Source: Prorocentrum cordatum (Eukaryota > Sar > Dinophyceae > Prorocentrales > Prorocentraceae). Taken from it: a DNA stretch of 64,000 nucleotides. How positions within the stretch are numbered: position 1 is the stretch's first letter; each line of letters opens with the position of its first letter. Location of the stretch: NCBI GenBank assembly GCA_963575745.1, contig CAUYUJ010016349.1, forward strand, positions 301,902 to 365,901. The letters are read 5' to 3'. Positions 23,040-34,239 of the stretch are shown here, piece by piece. A model generated the notes under the pieces. The model made no database searches and had not been told where the DNA came from. It saw only the letters and a list, made by a program, of their open reading frames with translations. The position numbers were made by a program, and so were the translations under genes.

Positions 23040-23215
23040 GAGAGTAAGAGTGGCCCTTCGCCCAAGTGACTTTTGGTGCGGGCCCGCTAGGGTCCCCCGA
23101 TTGCTGCATTGGATGCGTTAGCAGCGGCCTGCGCGTCTGGGCTTGGCTCCCACGCGGCCCCCCCAAGCCGCGCACCAAAGGTCACTCTTGCCTAGGGTCA
23201 CTACCACGTGTAGCC
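23040..23215. mobile_element. Inverted-repeat element, GACYTTTGGTGCG family, copy 1
   Basis: Left AAGTGACTTTTGGTGCGGGC and right GCGCACCAAAGGTCACTCTT are inverted copies, with similarity running out to AGTGRCCCT. It is diverged from but collinear with 29047-29225. No ORF and no clear target duplication. Confidence 0.55.
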
Positions 23216-24540
23216 GATAGACTACCCAAGACATCCAACTGACCATGGGGGGCTCTCCCGCCGCCGGATGCGTTCCAGCAGCTGCGCCTCGTCGAGAGCG
23301 TTCTCGGGGTGCCGGGATCGTCCCGATCGGCCGCCAGAGGCCCGAGTTAGGGCCCGAACACATGACCCCCCCGCGTAGTGAAAAATTCAGCGCGGAGGTT
23401 TTTCTTAGTTTTCGTCTTATTGGAGCCCTCAGCGGTCTCAGGGACTGTCCAACAAAAATGATTCAGAATGAAGCGCTGCTGTTGGGGAACGAGTCGGGAC
23501 TTCTGGGGGGCCCGCATCGCAAAACTAAAGACATCGGATGTGTGGGACTCGCGGGGCTTCGGTGGGGGTGGGGGTGGGGCGTTTGTTTGTTGTTCGCATC
23601 CGCGGCCGAACGCTAGACCTGTGCGCGTTTGTCGAGTAGGGGTTGGACTGCAGAATTGCTGTACCCCAAACTTGATGCCCGTAGAATCTACAGCGAAGAG
23701 ATGTCGACTGCTCCGTAGATCGACGGAACCCTGCGAAGAGGCGTATGCGTACGTATTTTGTCGTGGATTCGAAAGGAGACCCAGTCTACAACGAAAAGAT
23801 GTAGAATGCTCCGTAGATCGACGGAACCTTGCGAAGAGCCGTATGCGTACGAATTTCTCGTGGATTCGGAAGGAGATCCAATCTGGGGTAGCTCAACTCT
23901 GTAGTCGATCCCCTACAGTCAACCCGCATGGTAAGGATGGGCAACCTTCCCAGGGGTGCACTTGCATCCTTGCCTCCTCAGGCCCATCCTTGGCCACCTT
24001 CGTTGGCCGCGCCCCGCGCGAAAAACGTCAGAACGGCTTTCCGCCTTATCGCGCGTCCTTGTGAGACGGGTCGACTGTACTCGAGTTTAGTGTGCCGCCT
24101 TGCTGGGGGGCGCGTGGGGGCTTGGCCCGGACTCCCGCGGTGTGTTGCGGGCTTGGGCGAGGGTTGCCCGGGCTTGGGTGGCCCAGGGGCGAGGAGGGGA
24201 CGAGAAAAGGCGGCGGTGGAGGGAGAGGAGGAGGGTAAGAAGGGGCACGACGGAGCGATGGGAGAGTGAGGAGAGGAGGGAGCGGAGGAGGGCCTTGCTG
24301 GGCGGCGCGTGGGGGCTTGGCCTGGGCTTGGGCGAGGGTTGCCGATACCGCGGCCCTTCTCGCGCGCGTTTGAGTCTTCGTCGGCCCGCCGGGCGGCTCC
24401 CACCACCCCGAAGCACAGGGGGGCGGCGTCCCAGACGGGGCCTCGCCTTTCGAGGATCGAAGGAGCTGTCTCCCAGGCGAGGATTTGTCCATGACCACCG
24501 CCTGGGGGCTCGATCTTCGCGGACCTACGCAGGTGGTGGA
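23216..24540. other. Unassigned; two local duplications
   Basis: 23685-23790 and 23791-23892 are a tandem pair of about 105 bp (CTCCGTAGATCGACGGAACC and GCGTATGCGTACG shared). A segment with TTGCTGGG-GGCGCGTGGGGGCTTGG occurs at 24092-24165 and 24294-24345. No gene seen. Confidence 0.5.
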
Positions 24541-24589
24541 TATGGATATTTATTTATTTATTTATTTATTTATCTATGTATTTATTGAT

Positions 24590-24679
<90 letters not shown>

Positions 24680-24680
24680 T
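24541..24680. repeat. (TATT)n then (TA)n
   Basis: TATT tetranucleotides at 24548-24640 run into a TA dinucleotide tract at 24640-24680, the most AT-rich patch of this half of the window. Confidence 0.95.
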
Positions 24681-25379
24681 TCGGGCCCCCGGGGGCCAAA
24701 ATATATCCATACCCGTCGCCCGCTGGGTCCCTAAGGCATCGGCTCCCAGGGGGGGCGGATATGCATACATCCCCGCCTCGCATTGCCGTCTCTTCCGCGG
24801 CGGGCGGCCGCGGAAGGCCTGCGGAAGGCGGCGGAAGTGATGCGAGGGCGGCTCCGCTGGCAGAAGGCCAGCCAGGCCGACGGAGGCAAGAGCCGATCTC
24901 CCAAGAGATGGCAACCTTTTCGGGTGAAGGGTTTCCGGAATCCGCCATATTTTTGTCCTCGATCCTTGCTCCTTATGCCAATCATAATTGGTATAATCTT
25001 ATCTCGGTGCCGATCGGAAGGATCCCCTCAGCTTTTGAGGGCACCTCCCTAAGACTGTCGTCGCCTTTGGCTTGTCCTGGTTTCACTTCGGGGGTTCGGC
25101 ACATGGGGTCGGAGGATCGCCCCGCATCGCCGATGCATCGGCGATGCGGCGCGATGTGGAGCCCGCTCTTCTCCACGCCGACGGCTCCCAAGCCACCGCC
25201 GACGTCGCCGATGCGTCGGCGATGCGGCGCGAACCTCCGACCCATCTGCTCGGACTCCGTTTGGGAGGCCTTCAGCTGGCCAGTCTTGGATATAGGCATG
25301 ATGCCAGGCTGGGTCGGGGCCGCCCTCGCCACTGCTAGAGGCGCCTCGAGGTCAGGGCTCGACCCGAGCGGTGTTTCGG
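24681..25379. repeat. Dispersed repeats, GCGGAAG type and GCATCGGCGATG copy 3
   Basis: 24815-24950 is the GCGGAAG repeat also found at 8507-8668. 25095-25275 is the third GCATCGGCGATG block. The rest is unassigned. Confidence 0.6.
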
Positions 25380-25985
25380 CAATATCGTGGACCGGTGGTG
25401 AAGGAGGAGGTGGAAGAGGTGGAAGAGGTGGAGGAGGAGGTGGAGGAGGTGGAGTAGGAGGAGGAGGAGGAGGGAGGAGGAGGGGAGGAGGAGGAGGAGG
25501 AGGAGGAGGAGGAGGAGGAGGAGGAGGAGGAGGAGGAGGAGGAGGAGGAGGAGGAAGAGGAGGAACTGTGGGCCCTGGCCGTTCCCTGGCAGATCCCGGG
25601 TGTCCCCCATGCGAGCCGTCGGCCCAGTCCTTGGCGTTCGCTGGCCAGGAGCTCTCCAGGAGAGGGGGGCCCCCGGCGCACCCCCGGGCACGTCGAGACG
25701 ATCCCCGGCGCCCCCCCCAAGGTGCAGTAGCGCGCCCCGTGGCAGGGAGAGAGAGCGGAGGAGGGCGAGGAGGAGGAGGAGGAGGAGGAGGGTGCAACAG
25801 GGACAAGGAATGGAGGAGGAGGACGAGGAGAAGGAGGGCGAGGAGGGCGAGGAGGAGGAGGAGGAGGGCGAGGCAGAGGAGGAGGAGGAGAATGAGGAGG
25901 AGGAGGGCGAGAGGGAAGAGGAGGAGGAGGAGGGGGAGGAGGAGGAGGAGGAAGAGGAGGAGGAGGAGGAGGGTGAGGATGAGGA
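25380..25985 (+). repeat. Two GGA polypurine arrays
   Basis: 25398-25565 and 25758-25985 are GGA tracts with GGC and GAGGGCGAG variants, separated by about 190 bp of GC-rich unassigned sequence. Confidence 0.9.
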
Positions 25986-26689
25986 AGACCAGTGGAAACC
26001 CAAGAGTTTTCAACGATGTCGGAATTAACCTTTCCTCCAAGCTCCCTCTTCATAGGCCCCTACAACGTTTCATTTTCATTGAGGGAACCGCCTCGTTGGT
26101 GAGGAAGTCTCAGTCGAAACGCCCGGCCCGCCCTAAAAACTGGCCTCGGGGTGCAACGGGGAGAAGTTATCTATAAGGAAATGGAAAGGAGGAGGAGGAG
26201 GAGGAGGAGGAGGAGGAGGAGGAGGAGGAGGAGGAGCAGGAGCAGGAGGAGGAGGAGGAGGAGGAGGAGGAGGACAAGGAGGGCGAGGAGGGCGAGGAGG
26301 AGGAAGGGGAGGGCAAGGAGGAGGAGGGGGAGAATGAGGAGGAGGAAGAGGCCAAGAGGGAGGCGGAGGAGGGTGAGGAGAAGGAGAAGGAGGACCAGTG
26401 TAAAACGAAGAATCATCAACGATGTTGGAAGTAACCCTCGTTCCAAGCTCCCTCTTCATAGGCCCCCACAACGGTTCATTCCCAATGAGGGCACTGCCTT
26501 GTTGGAAGACAACATGTTGAAGACCCTGAAGCATGCCAAAACATTTTCCTCGGGATCTGAACGCCACGTATCAACCTGACTGCTGCGTCTTGACGATCCG
26601 GAATCGTGCCAGAGCGCCATGTTTGGGACTTCAACGCAGCGATTCAACACATTTGTTGCGCCCGTGATCATGGGAATCCGTGAAGCCCT

Positions 26690-27080
26690 TGCAAATGATG
26701 ACAACGAATGTGCGCGGCGCTAAGGCAAGAGCCACATTTTGGAAAGGAGCCGCCCTCAATCCGTCAAGCTCTTGCAAAGTTTGAAAACGAATGTGCGCGG
26801 CGCTAAGACGAGAGCCACCTTTCGGAAAGGAACTACCTTTAATCCGTGAAGCTCTTGCAACTATTGAAGACGAATGTGCGCGGCGCCACGGCGAGAGCCA
26901 CATGTTGAAAACGACCCGCCCTCAACCCGTGAAGCTCTTGCAAATTTCAAAAAAAGAATGTGCGCGGCGCTACGGCGAGAGCCACATTTTGAAAACGACC
27001 TGCGCTCAACCCGTGAAACTTTTGCAAAGTTTGAAAACAAATATGCGCGGCGCTATTGCGAGAGCCACATTTTGAAAACC
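26690..27080 (+). repeat. 84-bp satellite block 1
   Basis: Units of 82-86 bp with GTGAAGCTCTTGCAAA, GAATGTGCGCGGCGCTA and GAGAGCCACATTTTG. About five units. A sister block of about six units lies at 27700-28215 within the next 1.1-kb repeat. Confidence 0.85.
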
Positions 27081-27699
27081 ACCCGCCCCCCATTTGCAAA
27101 TCTGCTCTCATCTTTTAAGTTTCAGAGTCAATGGTGAGGATTCTCAGGCGAAACGCCCAGCCCGCCCTAAAAATTGGCCTCGGGGTGCAACTGGGAGAAG
27201 TTATCTATAAGGAAAAGGAATGGTGGAGGAGAACAAGGAGGACGAGGACAAGGAGGGCGAGGAGGGCGAGGAGGAGGAAGAGGAGGGCAAGGAGTAGGAG
27301 GAGGAGAATGAGGAAGAGGAGGGCAAGAGGGAGGCGGAGGAGGGTGAGGAGGAGGAGGAGGAGAAAGAGGAGGAGGAGGACCAGTATAAAAAGGAAATTC
27401 CTCAACGGTGCCGGAAGTAACCCTCCTTCGAAGCTCCCTTTTCATAGGCCCCCACAACGGTTCATTCCCGTTGAGGGCACTGCCTTGCTGAAAGACAACA
27501 TTTTGAAGACCCTGAAGCATGCCAAAACATTGGTTTCGGGATCTCAACGCCACGTATCCACCTGACTGCTGCGTCTCGACGATCCGGAATCGTGCCAGAG
27601 CGCCATCTTCGGGACTTCGACACCGCGAATCAACAGAACTGTTGCACCCGCATAATCCTGAATCCTTCCAAAACGCATTTTTTTGTACGCTGGTCATGG

Positions 27700-28215
27700 G
27701 AATCCGTGAAGCCCTTGCAAATTTTGACAACGAATGTGCGCGGCGCTAAGGCGAGAGCCACATTTTGGAAAGGAGCCGCCCTCAATCCGTCAAGCTCTTG
27801 CAAAGTTTGAAAACGGATGTGCGCGGCGCTAGGGCGAGAGCCACATTTTGAAAATCACCCGACCCCCCCATCATGGGCCGTGGAATCCTTACAAATTTCG
27901 AGAACGAGCGTGCGCGGCGCTAAGGCGAGAGCCACATGTTGGAAAAGAACCGCCCTCAACCTGTCAACTTATGCAAATGTTGAAAAGCAAGGCGCGCGGT
28001 GCTAAGGCGAGAGCCACATTTAGAAAACGACCTGCCCTCAATCCGTGAAGCTCTCGCAACTATTGAAAACGAATGTGCGCGGCGCTACGGCGAGAGCCAC
28101 ATGTTGAAAACGACCCGCCCTCCATCCGTGAAGCCCTTGCAAATTTCTGGAAACGAATGTGCGCGGCGCTAATGCGGGAGCCACAGTTTGAAAACGACCC
28201 GCCCTCCATCTGTGA
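27700..28215 (+). repeat. 84-bp satellite block 2
   Basis: About six units with the same landmarks as 26690-27080. Unit number differs between the two blocks, which explains most of the length difference between the two large units. Confidence 0.85.
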
Positions 28216-28340
28216 AACTGTTGTCACTTTTTAAGCTTCAGAGTCATAAGTGGTGAGGAAGTCTCAGGCGAAACGCACGGCCCGCCCTAAACACTGGCCC
28301 CGAGGTGCGACAGGGAGGAGTTATCTATAAGGAGATGGAA

Positions 28341-29046
28341 TGGATGAGGAGGAGGAGGAGGAGGAGGAGGGCGAAGAGGAAGAGGAGGAGGGCGTCAGGA
28401 GAAGGAGGGGGAGGGCGAGGACGAGGGCGAGGGCGACTCCCCTGCTCGCGACTTCGCCCCCAGGGCTGCGACGCCCCCGAGCCCCACGCGGCGCCGAGCA
28501 GCGTCGTGGCCCTGCAGACGCTCCGCGCGGCGCGCCGCCCCCCCGCACCACCTGCCCGCTGCCCTCCGACGCCCTCCGTGCCCGGCCTCCCTGCGGCACA
28601 CCCCGCGAGTCGTGGTCTGTGAGGAGGAGCAGGCAGCGCTGTGCACCTGCGGTCGCCCGCCTCCGCGCTTCGGCAGCGCGCCCGCTTCCGAGGGGCGCCG
28701 CCCCGCGCGCAGCGGGCGCGTCCTCGGGCGGGCGGCGGGCCGGGCCACCTCGCCCCCCTCGCCGAGAGGGGACGCACATCCTATGAGTCCGACATGGATC
28801 CGACACGGATCCGACGCGGATGGGACCGCGACGGGACAGACAAGGTCCCCCGAGGATGCAACAGAAGCCGCGGACGTCGACGTTCGGAGCGTCTGTGTGT
28901 GAATGTGTGAATGTGTGGAAATGTGTGTGTGTGTGTGTGTGTGCCGCCGACGGGGCCGCGGGAGCGGGCGGCCATCGGTCGTGCCCTGTCTGTGCTGCCG
29001 CCGCTGCGCTGGAAGATCGCCTCGGCCCAGAACCTTCCAGGATCGA
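28341..29046. other. GC-rich unassigned DNA
   Basis: A short GGA/GAGGGCGAG tract at 28341-28437, then CGC-rich sequence with open frames on all strands. A (GT)n tract lies at 28921-28945. No recognisable gene. Confidence 0.45.
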
Positions 29047-29225
29047 TGAGGCGTGAGGGTGGCCTTTCGCCGGAGCGACCTTGGGTGCGGGCCCACTAGC
29101 GTCCCCCGATCGCCGAGAAGCGTGCGACAGCCGCGGCGCTTGTGCGCTTGAGAGTCTGGGACTCCCGCGCCTGACTGACAGCCGCGCACCACAGGTCTTT
29201 CTGGCCTAGGGCCTTTCTCACGTCC
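29047..29225. mobile_element. Inverted-repeat element, GACYTTTGGTGCG family, copy 2
   Basis: Collinear with 23040-23215: left GGAGCGACCTTGGGTGCGGG, centre GTCCCCCGAT, right GCGCACCACAGGTC then TGGCCTAGGG. More diverged than copy 1. Confidence 0.5.
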
Positions 29226-30271
29226 AGCCGACAGGAGGGCTGAGCCTTGACGTCTGACCTTCCAGGAGGGCTGACCTTCCAGGAGGCGATTGGACAGCGG
29301 CACTGGAGCCTTGACGCCTACATTCCCGCCGAGGTTTTTCTGTGCAGCCCAGACAGGTCTGGAGGGCTATTCGCAAGCACTCTGGACGTACAGGCGAAGG
29401 AACCGCCCATGACCCTCCCAGGGAGCCTTGGCGGGCCTCAGCGGGCCTCCCGAGCAGGCCAGGCTGGCCTCAGCAGGCCACCCGCGTTCGGGGCTTGCTG
29501 AAGGTGCCCCTGGCCCAAGGCGCCCCACGCTCTCCGAGCAGTCCTGAAGGCCGGCACCCGGGCCACTCCCTTCTGTCGGGCCAGGCGAAAGGGGGGATTG
29601 GGAAAGGGGGGGTTACGAAATTTGCTGCATGCAGCTGGTTTCGGCTTCACCGAGGGGCCCATTCCTCGATACATAGCCGCCTCCGGCGCCGGGAGGCGCC
29701 GGGAAAATCAGCTACGTGAGCTGATTCTCAACCCCCTCCTTTGCTATCCCCCCCTTTCGCCCGACCCGATTCTGCCGGGGCTCAAGAGACGGGGGTCAAT
29801 GCAAGCGGGCGTCAGTCTGAGCGCTGGATCTTGCAGGATCCTGCAGAGCCATGGCTTGTACTGACCCGGAGCAGAGTGCAGGATCCTGCAGGATCCTGCA
29901 GGATCTAACAAGATTCTGCAAAGCCTGACTGATCCGTGTCTGGATCGACCTGGGTCATTCGATCCCCAGCTGTGCGCGCCGCCGATGTACGCGCAGGAAT
30001 CTCGGCTGACTTGCAGCGCCGCTTTTCGACGTGCTGGTGTCGCAGTCTTGGGCGGACGGCGCCGCGGGGGCCCTCCAGGCCAGCTGTCACCGCTGCGAGC
30101 GCCGCCGGTCTCATGCCTTGTTTCTGTCATCGCGCGCAGGTTTTGTCGTTAGTTCCCTACCTAGGCTCTGCCTAGAAGGGTTCTTACCCTGTGAGCTTAA
30201 GGGGCCGGGCAGTGGAAATCGCCCCGGGCGGTTCCCCCAGGATCCGCCCCGCGGTTCCCCCGGCATCCCCC
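29226..30271. other. No gene; GGATCCTGCA short tandem
   Basis: GGATCCTGCA repeats at 29829-29905 (some separated by about 35 bp). The rest is GC-rich with no motif. Confidence 0.45.
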
Positions 30272-31140
30272 ACTTTGCCTAGCCTAGCTCAGCTTAGCTT
30301 AGCTGAGCTTAGCTAGGCTTAGCTTAGCTTAGCTTAGCTTAGCTTGGCTTAGCTTAGCTTTGCTTAGCTTAGCTTAGCTTAGCTTAGCCTAGCCTGTCTT
30401 AGCTTAGCTTAGCATGGCTTTGCTTACCCTAGCTCAGCGTAGCGCAGCGCAGCATAGCGCAGCGCAGCCTTAGCACAGCATAGCATAGCATAGCATAGCC
30501 AATCATAGCATAGCATAGCATAGCATAGCTCAGCATAGCATAGCATGTCATAGCATAGTATAGCATAGCGCATCATAGCATATCATAGCATATCATAGCA
30601 TTGCTTAGCATAGTACATCACAGCATATCATAGCATGGCACAGCACATCATAGCATAGCATAGCATAACATAGCGCAGCATAGCATACGATAGCACAGCA
30701 TATCATAGCGTGGTTTAGCATATCAGAGCATATCATAGCCTCGCATAGCATAGCATAGCGCAGCACCTCACATCATAGTATAGCATAGCGCAGCATAGCA
30801 TAGCATATCATAGCATAGCATAGCAGAGCGAAACATAGCTTAGCTTACCTTAGCTTAGCTTAGCGCAGCGCAGCATACCGCGGCGCTAAGCTCGTGCTAC
30901 TGCTCGTGCTACTGCTCGTGCACCGAATCCGTGACACATGCATTTGCCTTGATATGTGAGCCCAAGTTGTTTGTGCTGGGCCTGGCAGGCGGTGTGCAGA
31001 GTACATGTGGTGCGTCGCGGTCGTCCCCTTCCTCGAAAAAAATACCGCGGCGCAGCATTAGCACAGCACAGTATAGCATAGCATAGCATAGCATAGCCAA
31101 GCATAGCATAACATAGCATAGCATAGCATAGCATGCAACG
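30272..31140 (+). repeat. AGCTT / AGCAT pentanucleotide array
   Basis: About 610 bp that starts as (TAGCT)n/(AGCTT)n and changes at about 30460 into (AGCAT)n with GCAGC variants, returning to AGCTT at 30836-30865. About 180 bp of unique sequence (30880-31060) follows, then a second short AGCAT block at 31065-31135. Confidence 0.9.
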
Positions 31141-31375
31141 CAAACGCAACACCAATGCGAATTTGTATATATATATATATAGATGTAGGTGTAGATGTAG
31201 ATGTAGATGTGGATGTAGGTGTAGATGTAGACGTAGATGTAGATGTAGGTGTAGATGTAGGTGTGGATGTAGATGTAGATGTGAGTCTCGCTGTTGATGT
31301 TGATGTAGATGTAGATGCAGGTGTAGATGTTAATGTAGCTGTCGGTGTAGATGTAGATGTCGCTTTCCTAGATCC
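31141..31375 (+). repeat. (GATGTA)n array
   Basis: Hexanucleotide GATGTA with GTGTA and GATGTT variants after a short TATATA run. Confidence 0.9.
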
Positions 31376-33051
31376 TCCAACTCCTAGGTAGGGTCGCACT
31401 GGGATCATTTTTGTTGGGGGGGGGGGCGCGAAAACCTGGCGTGCTGTAGGCACAACATCAGCTAAGGAATCGGCCTGCCAGCAGGCGCCCCGCGGAAATG
31501 TCCTGTCCCCCGGTGGCGCCAGGAGCACGAGCTCTTGGTCACGCTGGGCCCCCCGGAAGGCCGACGTAGGAGGCACCCCAGGACTTCTTTCCAGCGAGAT
31601 GTCGAATCCTATGTGTCTACTGTAGGGTAGAGGTGGCGTGTACGCGCGCATGTAGAGGACAGTCAGGTTGCCGTCCAAGCTTTGCACAACTTGTGAGCCC
31701 TGCTTCGATACCCGTGCGACGCGAGCGCGGCATGTGTGTTGATTCCAGAGCGTCCAGGCATTTTGATGCACGAGATCGAATATGGAATTACAGCGAGGTC
31801 GGCTTCGCATTTGTTCTAACGATAGCACGTGCAAGCTGCAAACCATCCGCCCACATTGATGCAGCAAATCGCCATCGGGCATGTTTCTCGGGGAACGAAC
31901 CAGGACGATTGCTGCATCCCAAACGTGGAAAGCTCTCTGGGCTGTGCAGTTACATAGAGACTACAGACGTGAGTTACCCAGAGGGAATGACGCTTAAGGC
32001 GTACGTAAACCCACATCAATTTGCGACTGGTTCACCATGTCCAGTAGTTCTACGTGGTGCCGCTCCTACTATGGCCGAATTCGTTTGAGTGCGTCCGTTT
32101 GGGTGTGCGATTCTCATGTGGAGCGAAAGCCATGTTGAAACACATGGCTTTGCAACAGAAGTCTTGGCATGCGGGATGATTATGGTTTCTGCTTCTGTTG
32201 GCTCCAGGTAGAGGGATGAGTAGTTAGAGACAGAGCGTAAGAGAGACAACTGGGAATACGAGCTACCAGCTCAGGCTAGAACAGCGAGAAGTCTTTCATG
32301 CTGAGGCCCCCTCTGAAGTTTTCGGCTGGGAATAGTCGTCCCTCCCCTCCTCGCGCCCCCTCGTCCTCCCCCACGACGACAGCGGCGTCGACGATGAAGA
32401 CGGAGAAGGCCTCAGCAGTGGCCGCCGCGGGGGGATGTATTTTCCGAGTAGCGCTTCCGGTCCCAATCCGTCAATCAGCCCGCGCCAAAACATAATGAGC
32501 TTCCGTTTTAGAGAAAGGGTTTTCTTAAAGACCTTTCGAGGTTAACAGAATGCATCCCCGCTCGCTCCAACCACCCTCGATACCTGGCCCACGCGTGCTT
32601 CGGCGCAGCCGCGCCGAAGGCTGAGTCGGCGTCGTCCTCCTCCCCGTCCTCCTCAAGCAACAGTGCTGCTGCGAGTGGTGGCGCCGTGTTCTCCTGGAGG
32701 TGTGGGCTGCGAGTAAGCACGGCACGTCGTTCTGATTCCTTGCCGCGGTGATCCCCCACCGGGCCAGCCCGAGGAGGCGGAGGAGGAGCAGGATGGAGGA
32801 GGAGGGGGCGGAGGAGCAGGAGCAAATTGAGGAGGAGGAGGAGGAGAATGAGGAAAGGAGGCCTGCAGGCTGGGACGGGCTCTGCAAGGAGGTCCGGGAC
32901 CTACTGGCAGCGGCCACCTTTGGCAGTGGGCACTTCCTGTGCACTCCCAGGAGGTGCGCAGAATCAAAGCGTTCACAAGACATAGTATGTATAGAGTGGC
33001 CTTCTTTGGCTCTGTTTAGATTGTCTGTCGGCGGCGACAATATCTCGCCAC
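31376..33051. other. Mostly unassigned, upstream of the membrane-protein gene
   Basis: Near 50% GC at 31440-32300, with no motif. 32765-32850 is GGA-rich. 32998-33014 (GGCCTTCTTTGGCTCTG), about 37 bp before the gene's ATG, vaguely resembles the 3' half of the dinoflagellate spliced leader. The resemblance is too weak to annotate. Confidence 0.4.
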
Positions 33052-33870
33052 ATGGGTCTCAAGATGCAAATGTTCTTCCTCGGGTTGAAGCTCGCGCGCC
33101 TTGCGTGGTGGGCCTGGAGGAACTGGGCACAGCTAGTTGTCGGCTTGACGCTCCTTGGAAGTGGCGTGGTCATGAAGCTGGCGCCAGCCTTTGATGTGCT
33201 AAGCCTCATTCAAGCAAAACTTCCAGTGGAAGTGGGCTTGAAAGCTTTTCAAGAAGATATCACCTCCGCATATGCCAGTTTTGTGAAGGTACCCTATCTT
33301 AAAGAGGCTTTGGCACACATCGGTTTGGACGCGCATTCCTTCATGGTAGCACTCAGCATATTTGACTTGATGTTCGCATTCTTGGTTCTCTTGGCAAAGG
33401 GACGCCGCCCAGCACAATTAGCAGGTACTTGGATGATGGTGGAGATGGCTGGCGCAGAATATTGTGTGCGTAAGTCAGGAATGTACATGTCCTCCGTGAA
33501 GGAATTGCCCCACTACGAGTTCGTGATGTCTTCAGTGCATGTGTACATATTCTATGAGGCATTCAAGTGTCTCCGTTGTGACGCAGTGGATCTTTCGGGT
33601 TGGGTATGGAGCTTCTTGCCAGCATCCTCTCAAGCATGCGTGACAACTGTGTGTGCCAAAACCTCTGGTCCTTTCAAGCTTGCGTGGGCGAAGGTCACAG
33701 GCTGGTGCAAGAAGGCCGCTGACACCGCGAAGAGGGCGGAGGAGAGAGCGGTGGAGACAGCCAAGAAGATCGAGGGGAAGGTCGAGGAGCGCGGCCGCGC
33801 AGTCCTGCCGGGTGGCTCCAGCAAGAACCGCACGTCGACGCCCGTGCCGGGCTGCAAGAAGAGCACGTGA
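33052..33870 (+). CDS. Four-helix membrane protein, TMEM35/DoxX-like
   Basis: 272 residues, uninterrupted from ATG to TGA, with codon-level coherence unlike its surroundings. Hydrophobic segments are at about residues 26-45, 96-115, 121-137 and 157-175. The first ends G-V-V-M-K-L-A-P, like the G-x-x-K-L-x-P start of TMEM35/DoxX proteins. A V-P-Y-L-K segment (80-84), an amphipathic stretch and a G-R-R-P loop between helices 2 and 3 also fit that fold. The C-terminus (about 210-272) is a charged Lys/Glu/Ala tail, probably helical and cytosolic, ending Cys-Lys-Lys-Ser-Thr. Family function in this lineage is unknown (DoxX-like proteins are quinone- or redox-linked in bacteria; TMEM35 is a receptor chaperone in animals). 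It could instead be an unrelated small membrane protein. It is the only likely host gene here. Confidence 0.6.
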   Translation: MGLKMQMFFLGLKLARLAWWAWRNWAQLVVGLTLLGSGVVMKLAPAFDVLSLIQAKLPVEVGLKAFQEDITSAYASFVKVPYLKEALAHIGLDAHSFMVALSIFDLMFAFLVLLAKGRRPAQLAGTWMMVEMAGAEYCVRKSGMYMSSVKELPHYEFVMSSVHVYIFYEAFKCLRCDAVDLSGWVWSFLPASSQACVTTVCAKTSGPFKLAWAKVTGWCKKAADTAKRAEERAVETAKKIEGKVEERGRAVLPGGSSKNRTSTPVPGCKKST

Positions 33871-34239
33871 GCGAGCGGCCCCGCCCACTTGCTGGCCCCG
33901 CGAGCCCGTGCGGCGGCCTCCCTGCCCGCGGCCGCCCGCGCGCGCGCCCGCGGGGGGCGACGGTGGCGCCCAGAGCGCGGCGCCGAGCGGCGGGGCGCCG
34001 GGGCGAGCGGCGCGCCCTGCCGAGCGGGCCCGGAGGGTGAGCAGTTCATTGCAGGTCTTGCCCCGGCCCTCCCTCCCTCCCTTCCCCCTCCGCCGCGGGG
34101 CTCTCGATGCGAGCATCGAGAACGCCTACACGGCGAATCGCCGCCGCCCCCTGCCGCATCTGCAGAGACGCCCCATGCGGCCAGGCGTTGGGCCGAAGGC
34201 AGGTCGAGCTATTGGCCCATGGGTTCCCCCAGCCGTGGT
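33871..34239. other. GC-rich 3' flank, no gene
   Basis: Very GC-rich sequence after the membrane-protein stop codon. No motif or repeat recognised. The minisatellite head module follows. Confidence 0.4.

Larger units (their letters stand above)
25990..28340 (+). repeat. Tandem unit of about 1.04-1.12 kb containing a GGA tract and an 84-bp satellite
   Basis: Anchor AAACGCCCGGCCCGCCCTAA recurs at about 26116, 27152 and 28270. Anchor CTTCATAGGCCCC recurs at about 26048, 26453 and 27441. Each full unit runs: anchor, GTTATCTATAAGGAAATGGA, GGA tract, AAGCTCCCTCTTCATAGG, GTGCCAGAGCGCCAT, then an 84-bp satellite. The first copy (25990-26100) has an internal deletion, and a fourth begins at about 28253. 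Open frames persist only because the satellite period is a multiple of three. Confidence 0.85.

Noticed and set aside
24485-26176. A 563-codon frame
   Set aside because: Begins in TATT/TA tracts and ends in GGA tracts. It crosses several unrelated repeats and has no motif.
26791-27137. Repeat protein encoded by the 84-bp units
   Set aside because: The frame stays open only because 84 is a multiple of three. Units diverge without an evident codon pattern, and stops appear in the sister block.
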